Assembly: GCA_963750965.1 (NCBI GenBank)
Contig: CAVVSK010000014.1
Span: forward strand, 186,001-250,000
DNA length: 64,000 nt
Direction of reading: 5' to 3'
Source: CANKHA01 sp963750965
Lineage (GTDB): Bacteria; Pseudomonadota; Alphaproteobacteria; Rhizobiales; Xanthobacteraceae
The number at the start of each line of letters is the position of its first letter. Positions within the stretch are counted from its first letter, which is position 1. Under the pieces are notes generated by a model. It did not search any database. It had not been told where the DNA came from and saw only the letters and a list, made by a program, of their open reading frames with translations. Positions 17,484 through 28,044 of the stretch are shown one piece after another. Made by a program: the position numbers and the translations under genes.

Positions 17484-18704
17484 CTAAGTTCCTGCCCACA
17501 TACGCCCCGGATTCAGCACGCCCTTGGGATCGAAGCTCTCCTTCACACGCCGCGTCAATGCGGCAAGGCCGCCGTCCTGCGGCATGAACACGTCCACCGC
17601 AGCACGGACCGCGGCGGGAGCGCGGACCAGCGTGGCATGCCCGCCCGCGGCCGCGACCGCGCGGTGTACCAATGCCGCGCTGGCATCGCCCGACGGCAAG
17701 GTTTCGACCCAGATCAGCCCGCCCGCCCAGTCGTAGAACACCTGTGCGCCCACCTGTCGCAAGATGGCGGCGGCGACTTCAGCGCCCTTGCTGGGCACGG
17801 TAGAAATCCGCCAGAGCGGGCGCTCGGCGGCGCCAGTGGCGGCAAAGGGACAGACATTGCGCAGGCACTGCCAGAAGGCGCGCGATTCGGATTCCGCGAG
17901 TAGATCGAGCTCGCCAAAACGGCCCATCAATTGCGCCAGCGCCATCTTGCGATGGCTAACCGAGGGAGCAAATCCTTCCAACCGAAAGGCCGTCAGGCTA
18001 GTCCGATGGGTATGCCCGGGCGCACGCAACGCCACGTTCGCCGGCAGATGCGCCGCGCCCGACACATCGCAAGATGACCCCATCGCCTGAGCCATGGCGC
18101 CGAGCGCCGCCTGGTCATCGAGGCCAGGCAGCAGCAGCGTCTCTTCGGTTTCCGCTCGCGGCAGGGTCTTGATCGTGACGTCGGTCATAACGGCGAGCGT
18201 GCCCCAGGAGCCTGCCATCAGCTTGCACAGGTCGTAGCCGGTGACGTTCTTCACCACCCGGCCGCCCGATTTGACGGGCTCGCCACGCCCGGTCACCGCC
18301 GAGAAGCCGAGAAAATGGTCGCGCGCGGCGCCCGCCGTGATTCGGCGCGGACCAGAAAGATTCGCCGCCAGCACCCCGCCGATGGTGCCTTGCCCCGCGG
18401 GACCGCCCAGCGCAGGGCCGTAGTCCATCGGCTCAAAGGCCAGCATCTGCCCTTTGGATTCGACCAGCGTCTCGATTTCGGCGATGGGGGTGCCCGCACG
18501 GGCGGAGAGCACGAGTTCCTCCGGCTCGTAGAGCGTAACCCCGGACAAGCTGGAAAGATCGAGCGTGAGATCGGTCTGACTCGGCCGGCCAACCGCACGC
18601 TTTGAACCGCCGCCGACGATTTCCAGCGGCTTGTCGCCGTCAAGCGCCCAGCGCACGGCTTCCTCGACCTCCTTGGCGTCGCGGGGTTTCACCGTGTCGG
18701 TCAT
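17484..18704 (-). CDS. glcE: Glycolate oxidase FAD-binding subunit GlcE
   Basis: This is a second FAD-binding subunit of glycolate dehydrogenase, 406 residues, shorter than GlcD as usual. It shows the FAD_binding_4 fold: a Gly-rich loop (GGGSKRAVGRP) near 30, LVLSARAGTPIAEIE, GTIGGVLAANLSGPRR near 115-130, and GRVVKNVTGYDLCKLMAGSWG near 155-175. It ends with DPKGVLNPGRMWAG, the closing motif of the family. It overlaps the upstream alpha/beta hydrolase by 4 bp and is followed after one base by glcF, so this is one operon. Confidence 0.92.
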   Translation of the reverse strand: MTDTVKPRDAKEVEEAVRWALDGDKPLEIVGGGSKRAVGRPSQTDLTLDLSSLSGVTLYEPEELVLSARAGTPIAEIETLVESKGQMLAFEPMDYGPALGGPAGQGTIGGVLAANLSGPRRITAGAARDHFLGFSAVTGRGEPVKSGGRVVKNVTGYDLCKLMAGSWGTLAVMTDVTIKTLPRAETEETLLLPGLDDQAALGAMAQAMGSSCDVSGAAHLPANVALRAPGHTHRTSLTAFRLEGFAPSVSHRKMALAQLMGRFGELDLLAESESRAFWQCLRNVCPFAATGAAERPLWRISTVPSKGAEVAAAILRQVGAQVFYDWAGGLIWVETLPSGDASAALVHRAVAAAGGHATLVRAPAAVRAAVDVFMPQDGGLAALTRRVKESFDPKGVLNPGRMWAGT

Positions 18705-19420
18705 TGAGGATGTTCTTCGGTCGACCGAAGTAAAAACTGCGAGATCACGGCCGCTGCCTCCGCTGGACGTCTCTGAAGCGCAAAATGCGGTGCGTCGAGG
18801 GACGCGACCTCAAGATCGGGACGGCGTTGCTGAAGGGCGCCAGCGACACCCGGAGCCAGCAGCCGATCCTTTGTACCCCTTAGGTAAAGCATCGGCGCCG
18901 TAACACGCATGAAATCGCTCTCGAAATCCGCAGAAAGCGCTTCACGCGCCCGACAGGCGAGAACACGAGGTTTTACCTCGCTTAAAGCAGCCCGGACTTC
19001 GGAAATCGATTCTTCGGACGCGTCCGAGCCCAGTCCGAAATGCCGAACGAGCCACACAGGCGGTGCAACCCTGAACAGATAACTTCCAATAATTCCCTTC
19101 GCCCCGACAGGGATCCAACGGAATGAAGGGCGAATGAAAGTATTGACCAGAACGAGGGATTTCAGGCCTTGCGGTTTTCCTGCCGCGAGTCGAACGGCCA
19201 CGGGACCGGAGAATGATTCCGCCACCATCGCAAACGGTCGATCAACGGGAAGGCTGTGCTCCGCAAAATCCACAAGCTCGTCGTATCGGTATTCGATGTC
19301 TGCAGGATAGGCGACGATTGACGGCATGATTGCGGGAGGAAGGGCGCGAATGAAAGATCGAAAAAGGCGGCCGGTACCGTCGAACCCGGGGAAAAGAAGT
19401 ACCTTTAAGGGTAGAGGCAT
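18701..19420 (-). CDS. Alpha/beta hydrolase inserted between glcD and glcE
   Basis: This is a 239-residue alpha/beta hydrolase without a signal peptide. The oxyanion loop FPGFDGTGRLF is near residue 11-21, the nucleophile elbow AESFSG has Ser near 70, the acid is in RGTKDRLL near 187 and the catalytic His is in APHFAL near 217. Its coupling to glcE (ATGA overlap) and its 18-bp distance from glcD show it is co-transcribed with the glycolate oxidase genes. glcDEF are normally adjacent, so this is an addition. A role in releasing glycolate from an ester, or in repair, is possible but not shown. The substrate is unknown. Confidence 0.75.
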   Translation of the reverse strand: MPLPLKVLLFPGFDGTGRLFRSFIRALPPAIMPSIVAYPADIEYRYDELVDFAEHSLPVDRPFAMVAESFSGPVAVRLAAGKPQGLKSLVLVNTFIRPSFRWIPVGAKGIIGSYLFRVAPPVWLVRHFGLGSDASEESISEVRAALSEVKPRVLACRAREALSADFESDFMRVTAPMLYLRGTKDRLLAPGVAGALQQRRPDLEVASLDAPHFALQRRPAEAAAVISQFLLRSTEEHPQ

Positions 19421-19438
19421 GCGCGCACTGGGTTAGAA

Positions 19439-20926
19439 CTAAAACCGCGGAATGTCCGGAAACGGCAGCTTACCCCCGCTGACATGCACGCGGCCAAGCT
19501 CGGCACAGCGGTGCAGCGTGGGAAAAACCTTGCCGGGGTTGAGCAGGCCCTTGCCGTCGAAGGCGCATTTGAGCCGCTGCTGCTGGTTGAGGTCGGTCTC
19601 GCTGAACATCGTCGGCATGAGGTCGCGTTTTTCTACGCCGACGCCGTGCTCGCCAGTGAGCACGCCGCCGACTTCCACGCAAAGCTTAAGAATGTCGGAG
19701 CCAAAGGCCTCCGCGCGCTCCAGCTCGCCCGGTTGATTGGCGTCGTAAAGAATGAGCGGATGCAGATTGCCGTCGCCCGCGTGGAAGACGTTGGCGACAC
19801 GCAGGCCGTATTGCTGTGACAGCTCTTTGATCCGATTCAGCACCGCGGGCAGGCGGGCGCGCGGGATGGTGCCGTCCATGCAAAAGTAATCCGGCGACAG
19901 GCGGCCCATGGCGCCGAAAGCCGCCTTGCGCCCCGACCAGAATAGCAGACGCTCCGCCTCGGAATTGGATACCTGGCAGGTAACCGCGCCGCATTCGCGA
20001 GCAATGGCCTCCACGCGTGCGCAGAGATGGTCGACCTCGGCCTGCGGGCCATCCAGCTCCACGATCAGCAGGGCTTCCACGTCAAGCGGGTAACCGGCGT
20101 GGACGAAAGCCTCCACCGCCTGGATGGCGGGCTTGTCCATCATTTCCATGCCGCTTGGGATGATGCCGGCGCCGATGACGCGACTGACGCAAGCGCCGGC
20201 ATCTTCCGATGAGGGAAAGCCGACCAGCAAGGCACGGGCGGTCTCGGGCCTTTTCAGCAGCCGCACGGTCACCTCGGTGACGACACCGAGCAATCCTTCC
20301 GAACCGGTGACGATGCCAAGAAGATCATAGCCGCCGCTGTCGAAATGGCTGCCACCGAGCCGGACGATCTCACCGGTAATCAGGACCATTTCGCAGCCGA
20401 GCAGGTTGTTGGTGGTCATCCCGTATTTCAGGCAATGCACACCGCCGGAATTTTCCGCCACATTGCCGCCGATGGTGCAGGCAATCTGCGAAGACGGATC
20501 GGGGGCGTAATAGAAACCTTGGTGTGCGACGGCATCGCTGATGGCAAGATTGGTGACCCCGGGCTCCACCACCGCCAGCCTGTTCTCGTAATCGATCTCG
20601 CGAATGCGGTTGAACTTCGCCATGCCGAGCAGCACCCCGTCGGCCAGCGGCAGCGCGCCGCCCGACAGCGAGGTGCCCGCCCCGCGCGGCACTACCTTGA
20701 TGCCGTTCTCGTGGCAGTAACGCAGCACGGCCGACACCTGCGCAGTCGTCTCCGGCAGCACCACAAGCATGGGAAGCTGGCGATAGGCGGTGAGCCCGTC
20801 CGATTCATACGGCCGCATTTCCCGTTCGGTATTGATCACGCCCTCGCCCGGCACGATGGCGCGCAGCGCGGCGATAATGCGGTCACGCCGCGCCAAAACC
20901 TCGGTATCAGCTTCGGGCATTTTCAT
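19439..20926 (-). CDS. glcD: Glycolate oxidase FAD-linked subunit GlcD
   Basis: This is the catalytic flavoprotein subunit of glycolate dehydrogenase, 495 residues from the ATG at 20926, close to the usual 499. A longer reading from 21034 adds 36 residues unlike the family. FAD-binding motifs: VVPRGAGTSLSGGALP (about 80-95), PDPSSQIACTIGGNVAENSGG (about 145-165) and GSEGLLGVVTEVTVR (about 208-222). The C-terminal FAD_oxidase_C domain has NVFHAGDGNLHPLILYD and TGEHGVGVEKR. It is first in the operon glcD-hydrolase-glcE-glcF-malate synthase. Confidence 0.93.
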   Translation of the reverse strand: MKMPEADTEVLARRDRIIAALRAIVPGEGVINTEREMRPYESDGLTAYRQLPMLVVLPETTAQVSAVLRYCHENGIKVVPRGAGTSLSGGALPLADGVLLGMAKFNRIREIDYENRLAVVEPGVTNLAISDAVAHQGFYYAPDPSSQIACTIGGNVAENSGGVHCLKYGMTTNNLLGCEMVLITGEIVRLGGSHFDSGGYDLLGIVTGSEGLLGVVTEVTVRLLKRPETARALLVGFPSSEDAGACVSRVIGAGIIPSGMEMMDKPAIQAVEAFVHAGYPLDVEALLIVELDGPQAEVDHLCARVEAIARECGAVTCQVSNSEAERLLFWSGRKAAFGAMGRLSPDYFCMDGTIPRARLPAVLNRIKELSQQYGLRVANVFHAGDGNLHPLILYDANQPGELERAEAFGSDILKLCVEVGGVLTGEHGVGVEKRDLMPTMFSETDLNQQQRLKCAFDGKGLLNPGKVFPTLHRCAELGRVHVSGGKLPFPDIPRF

Positions 20927-21088
20927 CGCAGCAACCCTGTCCCGGTGTGGCCAAACGCAACGAAGCGACGAATACTGCATTGACATGCGTTGTGATCCTT
21001 CGCATCGAAAGCGGCCCACCGCCGTAATCGGCACGAAAGCAAACGCCTGGTTACCTAACCTAGTCGGATTTTCACGGGAGAGACAGAT

Positions 21089-21481
21089 ATGCGGCTTTAT
21101 TCGCTGGCCCTGATTGCCGCCGCCCTTGCCTTGCCGTCAGCCGCCGCTGAGGCGCAGCAGGATCTGGCAGCGGGCGAGCAATCATTCAAAAAATGCCTGC
21201 CTTGCCATTCGGTCGGCGAAGGGGCGGCCAACAAGGTCGGACCGCACCTCAACGGCCTCGAGGGGAAGAAGGCTGGCACAACCCCGGACTATTCCTATTC
21301 CGAGGCCAATAAGAACTCCGGCCTGGTTTGGAGCGAAGCGGTGTTCAAGGAATATATCAAGAACCCGATGGGCCAGATGCCCGGCACCAAGATGGCTTTC
21401 CCGGGCATCAAAAATGAAACCGAAATTGGCAATCTCTGGGCCTATTTGAAGCAGTTCGGCGCGGACGGTAAGATCAAGTAA
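21089..21481 (+). CDS. Class I c-type cytochrome (cytochrome c2-like)
   Basis: This is a periplasmic monohaem cytochrome c of 130 residues. The start has a GGGAGAG site. A signal peptide (MRLYSLALIAAALALPSAAA, cleavage about AEA) precedes a mitochondrial-like c fold. The haem site is CLPCH (residues 36-40), and KVGPHLNGLEGKKAG and GTKMAFPGIKN, containing the Met ligand, follow in the usual order. It probably shuttles electrons between the bc1 complex and an oxidase. It is divergent from glcD, with 162 bp between the starts, and is followed by a UspA gene after 27 bp. Confidence 0.92.
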   Translation: MRLYSLALIAAALALPSAAAEAQQDLAAGEQSFKKCLPCHSVGEGAANKVGPHLNGLEGKKAGTTPDYSYSEANKNSGLVWSEAVFKEYIKNPMGQMPGTKMAFPGIKNETEIGNLWAYLKQFGADGKIK

Positions 21482-21508
21482 GCTGTCTTTCCGAAAGGAG
21501 CGGTGCCA

Positions 21509-22333
21509 ATGCCCAAGGACATTGTCGTCAATCTCATGGTTGCCGGCTCACGCGACGCCGCCGCTGCTTATGCCGTTTCCGTCGCCAAGACGTTCGACGC
21601 GCATCTGGCGGGCATCGCTTTCGCCTACGAACCGGTGCTGCCGGCAATTGTCGGCGGTGGTATCCCGGAATTGGTGATCGAGGAACAGCGCGAGGAAAAC
21701 GAAAAAGCGGCGAAGAGCGCGGTCGCGCAGTTCGAGGCGACGGCCAAAGACGTAAAGCATGAGACGCGCATGGTGCCTGCCTCTCTGGCCGGCGCTGCCG
21801 ATACTTTCGGCGAGATCGCGCGGGTGTTTGATCTGGCCATCGTCGGGCAATCGGAACGCGATCGGGTCGGTCCGGAAGAGCTGATTGTGGAAGGCGCGCT
21901 GTTCGGCTCGGGGCGGCCGATCCTGGTTGTGCCAGCTGACTATCAGGGCGGTATGCGGCTAGACCGCGTGTTAGTCTGCTGGAATGGCGGGCGCAACGCC
22001 GCGCGCGCCACCGCCAATGCCCTCCCCTTCCTGCGGCGGGCCAATGCGGTAGAGATCGTCACCGTCGGCACCGAGGCGTCAGCCCCCGCGGAAACGTCGG
22101 CCGCTGATCTCAGCCGCCATCTCGCCCGCCATGGCATCACGGCGGACGTGAAGCGGATCGAGCCCGGCAACCTGAAAGTCTCCGCCGCGATCCTGAACTA
22201 TGCAGCCAAAAGCGGTGCCGGCATGCTGGTGATGGGCGGCTACGGGCATTCTCGCCTGCGCGAGTTCATCCTCGGGGGCACCACGCGCGGCGTGCTTGCA
22301 GCCATGACCGTACCAACGCTGATGTCGCACTGA
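21509..22333 (+). CDS. Universal stress protein (UspA family), tandem-domain
   Basis: This is a cytoplasmic universal stress protein of 274 residues, about twice a single domain. The first half (1-145) starts DIVVNLMVAGS and lacks a clear ATP loop. The second half carries the nucleotide motif GGYGHSRLREFILGGTTRGVL near the end, matching G-x2-G-x9-G(S/T). ATG 21509 is favoured over GTG 21503 by the AAAGGAG site. Such proteins bind ATP and help survival of stress or stasis. It follows a cytochrome c gene closely and meets a decayed gene convergently. Confidence 0.85.
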   Translation: MPKDIVVNLMVAGSRDAAAAYAVSVAKTFDAHLAGIAFAYEPVLPAIVGGGIPELVIEEQREENEKAAKSAVAQFEATAKDVKHETRMVPASLAGAADTFGEIARVFDLAIVGQSERDRVGPEELIVEGALFGSGRPILVVPADYQGGMRLDRVLVCWNGGRNAARATANALPFLRRANAVEIVTVGTEASAPAETSAADLSRHLARHGITADVKRIEPGNLKVSAAILNYAAKSGAGMLVMGGYGHSRLREFILGGTTRGVLAAMTVPTLMSH

Positions 22334-22341
22334 TCGCGCTA

Positions 22342-22687
22342 TTACTTCAGGGATTTCGCGAAAGAAGCGATGGTGGCGACGACCTGCCCATCGAGTCCAT
22401 TGAAGCCGTGATAGGCTTTCGCCTCGCAGGGATTGCCGAGCCGTGCTCAGATAGGCTTGCCGCGTTCTTACAAGCTGGTTGTTGCGCAACGCGCTGAAGC
22501 GGCCGTCAGCTTGGATGTCGAGCCTGCCGTGACGGCCGGGCATAAGTACCACCGCCGCCTGAGCTGAGGATGGCTTGTTGAGAAGCGCATAGGAGTTGCC
22601 GATTTTCACCGCGTCCTCTGCCGCGGCGGCGTAAGGCATCACGGCAACCAAAAACGTTGCGACGTACACGACGATCGCGGGCCTCAC
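22342..22687 (-). pseudogene. Remnant of a secreted alpha/beta hydrolase with internal deletion
   Basis: The 5' part encodes a signal peptide (VVYVATFLVAVMPYAAAAED) and a hydrolase N-terminus with AAVVLMPGRHGRL and SALRNNQLVRTRQAYL. Near 22450 the frame changes, and the next frame gives GNPCEAKAYHGFNGLDG with a closing VVATIASFAKSLK and TAA at 22344. In related hydrolases the second piece is the C-terminus holding the catalytic His (HHGFNGLDG-like), so the middle of the protein, including the Ser nucleophile, is missing. The gene overlaps the TetR stop by 4 bp and was probably its target or partner. Confidence 0.65.
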
Positions 22688-23346
22688 TCGTCCGCCGCTG
22701 GCAGCGCCGTCTGCACCACCAGCCCGCGTGCCCTTGCGTCCACAATCCCGAGCGCGCGTAGCGCCAGCAGCGTCAGCGTTTGCACCGCGAGCCGCGACTT
22801 GGCGGGGTCATCGGCAGCTGAGGCGAGCGGGCCGATCAGACCTTCCGTCATCGCTCCGACCAGGGCGGCAGCGGATAAGGCGGCATCCTGCGCCGGCAGA
22901 TGTCCGTCATTGATCGCCGCGCGGATCCGCGTTTCGAGCTCATGGGCGATGGACTGGCGGTACACCAGCCGCGCGGCATCCACCTCCGCTTCCACCGGCT
23001 CCGTCAGCATCGCCCAGGTGAGACGGCGCGCACGCAACGCTCGCATGGCGAAGGTGGCAATGGCTGCCGGGAGCGCGGACAGCGCCCCGGGCGCCGCTTC
23101 CGCCGCATGCCGCATGGCCGCGCTTTCCTGTTCGGCTACGACTGTGGCCAATTCGGCGACCAAGTCGGTCTTGGCCGGGAAATAGCGATAGACGGTGCCG
23201 GCAGCGATACCGGCCCGCTCGGCGACCGGTGCAATTTGAACCGCCCCCATGCCGCCCTCGTTCGCTGCGAAGCGTGCTGCCGTCAGAATGGCCTCACGCC
23301 TGGCGGCGAGCCTGCGGGCTACTTTGTCGGTGCGGCGATAAGCCAT
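22684..23346 (-). CDS. TetR/AcrR family regulator
   Basis: This is a DNA-binding repressor of 220 residues. The N-terminal helix-turn-helix is typical: REAILTAARFAANEGGMGAVQ, then VAERAGIAAGTVYRYFPAKTDL (about 35-58). The remaining Ala-rich helical domain would bind an inducer and form dimers. ATG 23346 is used; an upstream GTG at 23376 is possible. A strong palindrome covers the region just upstream (23355-23376), so autoregulation is likely. The downstream coupled gene is a hydrolase remnant, leaving the regulator with no intact neighbour target. Confidence 0.85.
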   Translation of the reverse strand: MAYRRTDKVARRLAARREAILTAARFAANEGGMGAVQIAPVAERAGIAAGTVYRYFPAKTDLVAELATVVAEQESAAMRHAAEAAPGALSALPAAIATFAMRALRARRLTWAMLTEPVEAEVDAARLVYRQSIAHELETRIRAAINDGHLPAQDAALSAAALVGAMTEGLIGPLASAADDPAKSRLAVQTLTLLALRALGIVDARARGLVVQTALPAADE

Positions 23347-23354
23347 GGATTTGC

Positions 23355-23376
23355 GTGGTTCAAAACTGTGAACCAC
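23355..23376. promoter_or_regulatory. Probable TetR operator (GTGGTTCA-N6-TGAACCAC)
   Basis: This perfect 8-base inverted repeat with a 6-base centre lies 8 bp upstream of the TetR start codon. A second, overlapping pair of arms (GTGAA and TTCAC, 23368-23383) extends it. Size and position fit an autoregulatory TetR dimer site. Confidence 0.6.
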
Positions 23377-23448
23377 GATTCACGGCCGGCGGGCAAGCGA
23401 TTAAACAGCGGGGTCAGGCCGCGCTTTCCATGACCGATGGAAACAAAA

Positions 23449-25374
<1,926 letters not shown>

Positions 25375-25545
25375 AAGGCGTCCTTCATGGGCGCGCACAG
25401 ACACCCAGTGAAACGGTACGTGTGAAGCTTTCGGGCCTGACCCGTATCCATGTAGGTATCAGCCATCTTCCTGCCAAGGCAACCTAGCCGATTCTGCAGT
25501 TTAGCGGCCGTCCCCGGTCTTGGTTAGCCACTGTCTGAGGCGTGG

Positions 25546-26562
25546 TTAAGGCATTCGGCGGGGCGGCGCCCGTTCAACCGTGAGCCCTTCCGGGGTCACT
25601 GTGACCATCGCCCCGGCCAAAGTGCGGCGAAACCGCGCCCTGGCTGGGTTTTTGGCGATTATCGCGGCGTGCAGGGCCTCGAGCTTGGCCAGTTCCACCG
25701 GCCCCTCGTTGCCCGCGAATGCGACGGCGCGGCCAAGCAGCCGCAGCGCCACCTCGGCCGGCAAGGCGCCGAAATGCCGGGTCTGCAACTCGATAGGGTG
25801 ATCGGCCGACCAGGGTTGTGTGAAAAGCTCGCTTGCCTTGTCGACCGCCGATTCCAACGCCGCTTCCGCCCGTCGCAATCGGCGCGCTAGCAACGCCAGC
25901 CGCTCGGCGTCCAGTCCCTCGCCTGCCAGCGCCGGCAACACCTCCCGCATCCGCACCCGGGTGAAACGCGTATCGCGGTTGGAGGGATCGTCGGCAAAGG
26001 GAATTTTGGCCTGGCGCAGCGTGGCCATCAGCCGGGCTTTCGGCACGTCGAGAAACGGACGAAACAATATGATCCGGCCAAGGTGCGTCCTCTGCCTCAT
26101 GCCGGCAAGGCCGGCGGGGCCGCTGCCGCGAAGAAGACGCATCAGAACGGTCTCGGCCTGATCGTCGAGCGTATGGGCGGTGAGGATATGCGATGCGCCG
26201 GTGTTGACGGCTGCCTCGGAGAGAAGGCGATAACGCGCCATGCGCGCTTTCTCCTGCAAGCCGCTCCTCGGCTTCGCTCCGGTCCAGCGTAAGATGCGGT
26301 GGGGAACGCCCAGCGAGCGCGCGAGACGGGCGACCTGCTTCGCCTCGGCGGCTGATCCCGCGCGCAGTCCATGATCGACGGTCACGGCAAGGAGTTTCGG
26401 CCCGCGCTTGCGCGCTTGCCGCCAGCGCGCGGCGAGAAAGAGGAGAGCGGTGGAATCCGGACCGCCCGAAACGGCGAGCACAATGGCCGGTGCTGAAACG
26501 AGGTATGCAAATAAGTCGTTGGCTTCCGCCCGCGAAACCGGCTTCGCAGAAGTCGCTGGCAT
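25546..26562 (-). CDS. tilS: tRNA(Ile)-lysidine synthase TilS
   Basis: This modifies C34 of the CAU-anticodon isoleucine tRNA to lysidine, changing both charging and codon reading. The ATP-pyrophosphatase P-loop SGGPDS is at 32-37. It is followed by VTVDHGLRAGSAAEA, HILTAHTLDDQAETVLMRLLRGSG (about 128-150) and DPSNRDTRFTRVRMR, all typical. Length is 338 residues, short of E. coli TilS, as common in alphaproteobacteria. The start is 4 bp from a composite repeat that separates the gene from cpoB. Confidence 0.93.
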   Translation of the reverse strand: MPATSAKPVSRAEANDLFAYLVSAPAIVLAVSGGPDSTALLFLAARWRQARKRGPKLLAVTVDHGLRAGSAAEAKQVARLARSLGVPHRILRWTGAKPRSGLQEKARMARYRLLSEAAVNTGASHILTAHTLDDQAETVLMRLLRGSGPAGLAGMRQRTHLGRIILFRPFLDVPKARLMATLRQAKIPFADDPSNRDTRFTRVRMREVLPALAGEGLDAERLALLARRLRRAEAALESAVDKASELFTQPWSADHPIELQTRHFGALPAEVALRLLGRAVAFAGNEGPVELAKLEALHAAIIAKNPARARFRRTLAGAMVTVTPEGLTVERAPPRRMP

Positions 26563-26565
26563 CCT

Positions 26566-26734
26566 AGTGCCCCGCTTCCGAAGTTCGTGAATACACCGCG
26601 GCGTCCTCTGACACGAACTTCGGAAGCACAGGGGGCACTGAGAATTTATATGATTTCTAGTGCCGCTTTTCGATTTGAAGTTCCTAGGCGCATTTCCCGC
26701 AGGCGGTGTAGGAACTTCAAATCGGCGGCACTAG
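26566..26734. repeat. Composite palindromic repeat, copy A (P1 then P2)
   Basis: P1 (26566-26639) has arms AGTGCCCCGCTTCCGAAGTT and GAACTTCGGAAGC...GGGGGCACT. P2 (26657-26734) has arms CTAGTGCCGCTTTTCGATTT and AAATCGGCGGCACTAG, each with AAGTTCCTA/TAGGAACTT inside. The final CTA supplies the TAG stop codon of cpoB on the minus strand. The same pair, in inverted order and orientation, is at 38450-38618. Confidence 0.85.
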
Positions 26735-27858
26735 CAGCGGACACGCTTCTGTTCCGCCGCCACGTTCTTCTTCACATTCGCCGAGGCACTGGCGTATTTG
26801 CGGCCAATCTCGCCCCAGGCGGCGCAGGCGGTTTCCTTTTCGCCGAGCGCGGCGAGCGACTGTCCAAGCCGCAGCAACGCCTCCGGCGCTTTCGGGCTGC
26901 GGTCGAATTTTGTCGTCACGGAGAGGAAGGACTCAGCGGCATCGCGATAGCGCTGTCTCTGATAAAGGCTCTCGCCGAGCCAATATTGCGCGTCAGGCAC
27001 ACGGGTATCGCTCGGATATTTCTTCAAAAAGACGCGCAGGCTGTCTTCCGCCAGCGCGTAGTCCTTGCGTTGCACATAACCGAAGGCGAGATCGAACTCG
27101 TCGCGCGGTGCGGCACTGGGCGGCGCGACGCTGGCTAATTGCGGACCGCCGGCAGCATTCGGATTGCGCGGCGGCGGGGGCGGAAGCAGCCCTTGCTCGT
27201 CCGGCAGCGATGAATTGCCGCCCGCCTGGGACAGATCAAGCGGCGCGCCGGCCGCGCGTCCACCGGGGATACCGATCGGTGCCTGCGGTCCATTATCGGG
27301 CACGGCGATGGTCGACGGCGAGCCAAGTACGCGCGGCGCGCCTGGCGCATGCGGGTTTTGCATTGGATCGAACACGTCGGAGGGACGGCCGGGTGCGGCC
27401 GCAATAACGGGCGGTGGATAATTCTGCGGCGTCGGCGGAGCCTGCTGCATGCCGCGCGGCGGTTGCTGATGGACCGGGTAGCCGGCACCGCCGGATCCGA
27501 CCGCGCCGGATCCCGGAACGACGCCGGATGCGGAAACGGGGCCGGGGCCGGGAACGGGTCCGGCACCGGGATTTCCCTGCAACGCCCGGACTTGCTGCTC
27601 GAGTTGCTGATTGCGGTACTGCAATTGCTCGATCGTACCAGTCAACTGACGGATTTGCTGCTGGAGTTGGTTGATCTGCACCGTCAGGTCGGCTTCATCC
27701 ACGCCGCGCTGCGCCGGCGCTTGCGCGGTGTTGTTGCCGAACAGGTTATCGAGAAAATTGGGCGAGCGGCCCTGCTCCTGCGCAGACGCGGTTCCTGCCA
27801 GGATCAAAACGCTTGCAGCGATAGCCGCCGCCTGAGACGCACGCGCAAATACAAGCAT
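26731..27858 (-). CDS. cpoB: Tol-Pal system protein CpoB (YbgF)
   Basis: This is a periplasmic Tol-Pal accessory that coordinates outer-membrane constriction with peptidoglycan synthesis. A signal peptide (about 1-26) is followed by a coiled coil (TVQINQLQQQIRQLTGTIEQ, about 58-95). A long Gly/Pro-rich linker (about 97-255) is far larger than in enterics. The C-terminal tetratricopeptide domain starts EFDLAFGYVQRKDYALAE and includes YWLGESLYQRQRYRDAAESF. It has 375 residues. The stop codon falls within the composite repeat. It is last in the Tol-Pal run, after pal. Confidence 0.92.
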   Translation of the reverse strand: MLVFARASQAAAIAASVLILAGTASAQEQGRSPNFLDNLFGNNTAQAPAQRGVDEADLTVQINQLQQQIRQLTGTIEQLQYRNQQLEQQVRALQGNPGAGPVPGPGPVSASGVVPGSGAVGSGGAGYPVHQQPPRGMQQAPPTPQNYPPPVIAAAPGRPSDVFDPMQNPHAPGAPRVLGSPSTIAVPDNGPQAPIGIPGGRAAGAPLDLSQAGGNSSLPDEQGLLPPPPPRNPNAAGGPQLASVAPPSAAPRDEFDLAFGYVQRKDYALAEDSLRVFLKKYPSDTRVPDAQYWLGESLYQRQRYRDAAESFLSVTTKFDRSPKAPEALLRLGQSLAALGEKETACAAWGEIGRKYASASANVKKNVAAEQKRVRC

Positions 27859-27988
27859 AGGCGAAAGCCGAATCCTCTCCCCGGAATTTTCCCCAGCATA
27901 GCCCCGGGTGCGTTCAAATTGTGACTATTCATGCCAGGCGCAGCGAAGCTGCGAACTCGGATCCATAACTACCCGTGAGCTTTACGGA

Positions 27989-28023
27989 TTCCGGGGCCGC
28001 GGGCTGATGCCCGCGGCCCGGAA
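27989..28023. repeat. Palindromic element between pal and cpoB
   Basis: A 15-base arm (TTCCGGGGCCGCGGGC) pairs with GCCCGCGGCCCGGAA across a 4-base TGAT loop. There is no U-run, so it is not a plain terminator. It resembles the dispersed TCCGGGG palindromes of this group and could stabilise the 3' end of pal mRNA. Confidence 0.6.
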
Positions 28024-28044
28024 CGACCGAGTCGAATGCGCGCG

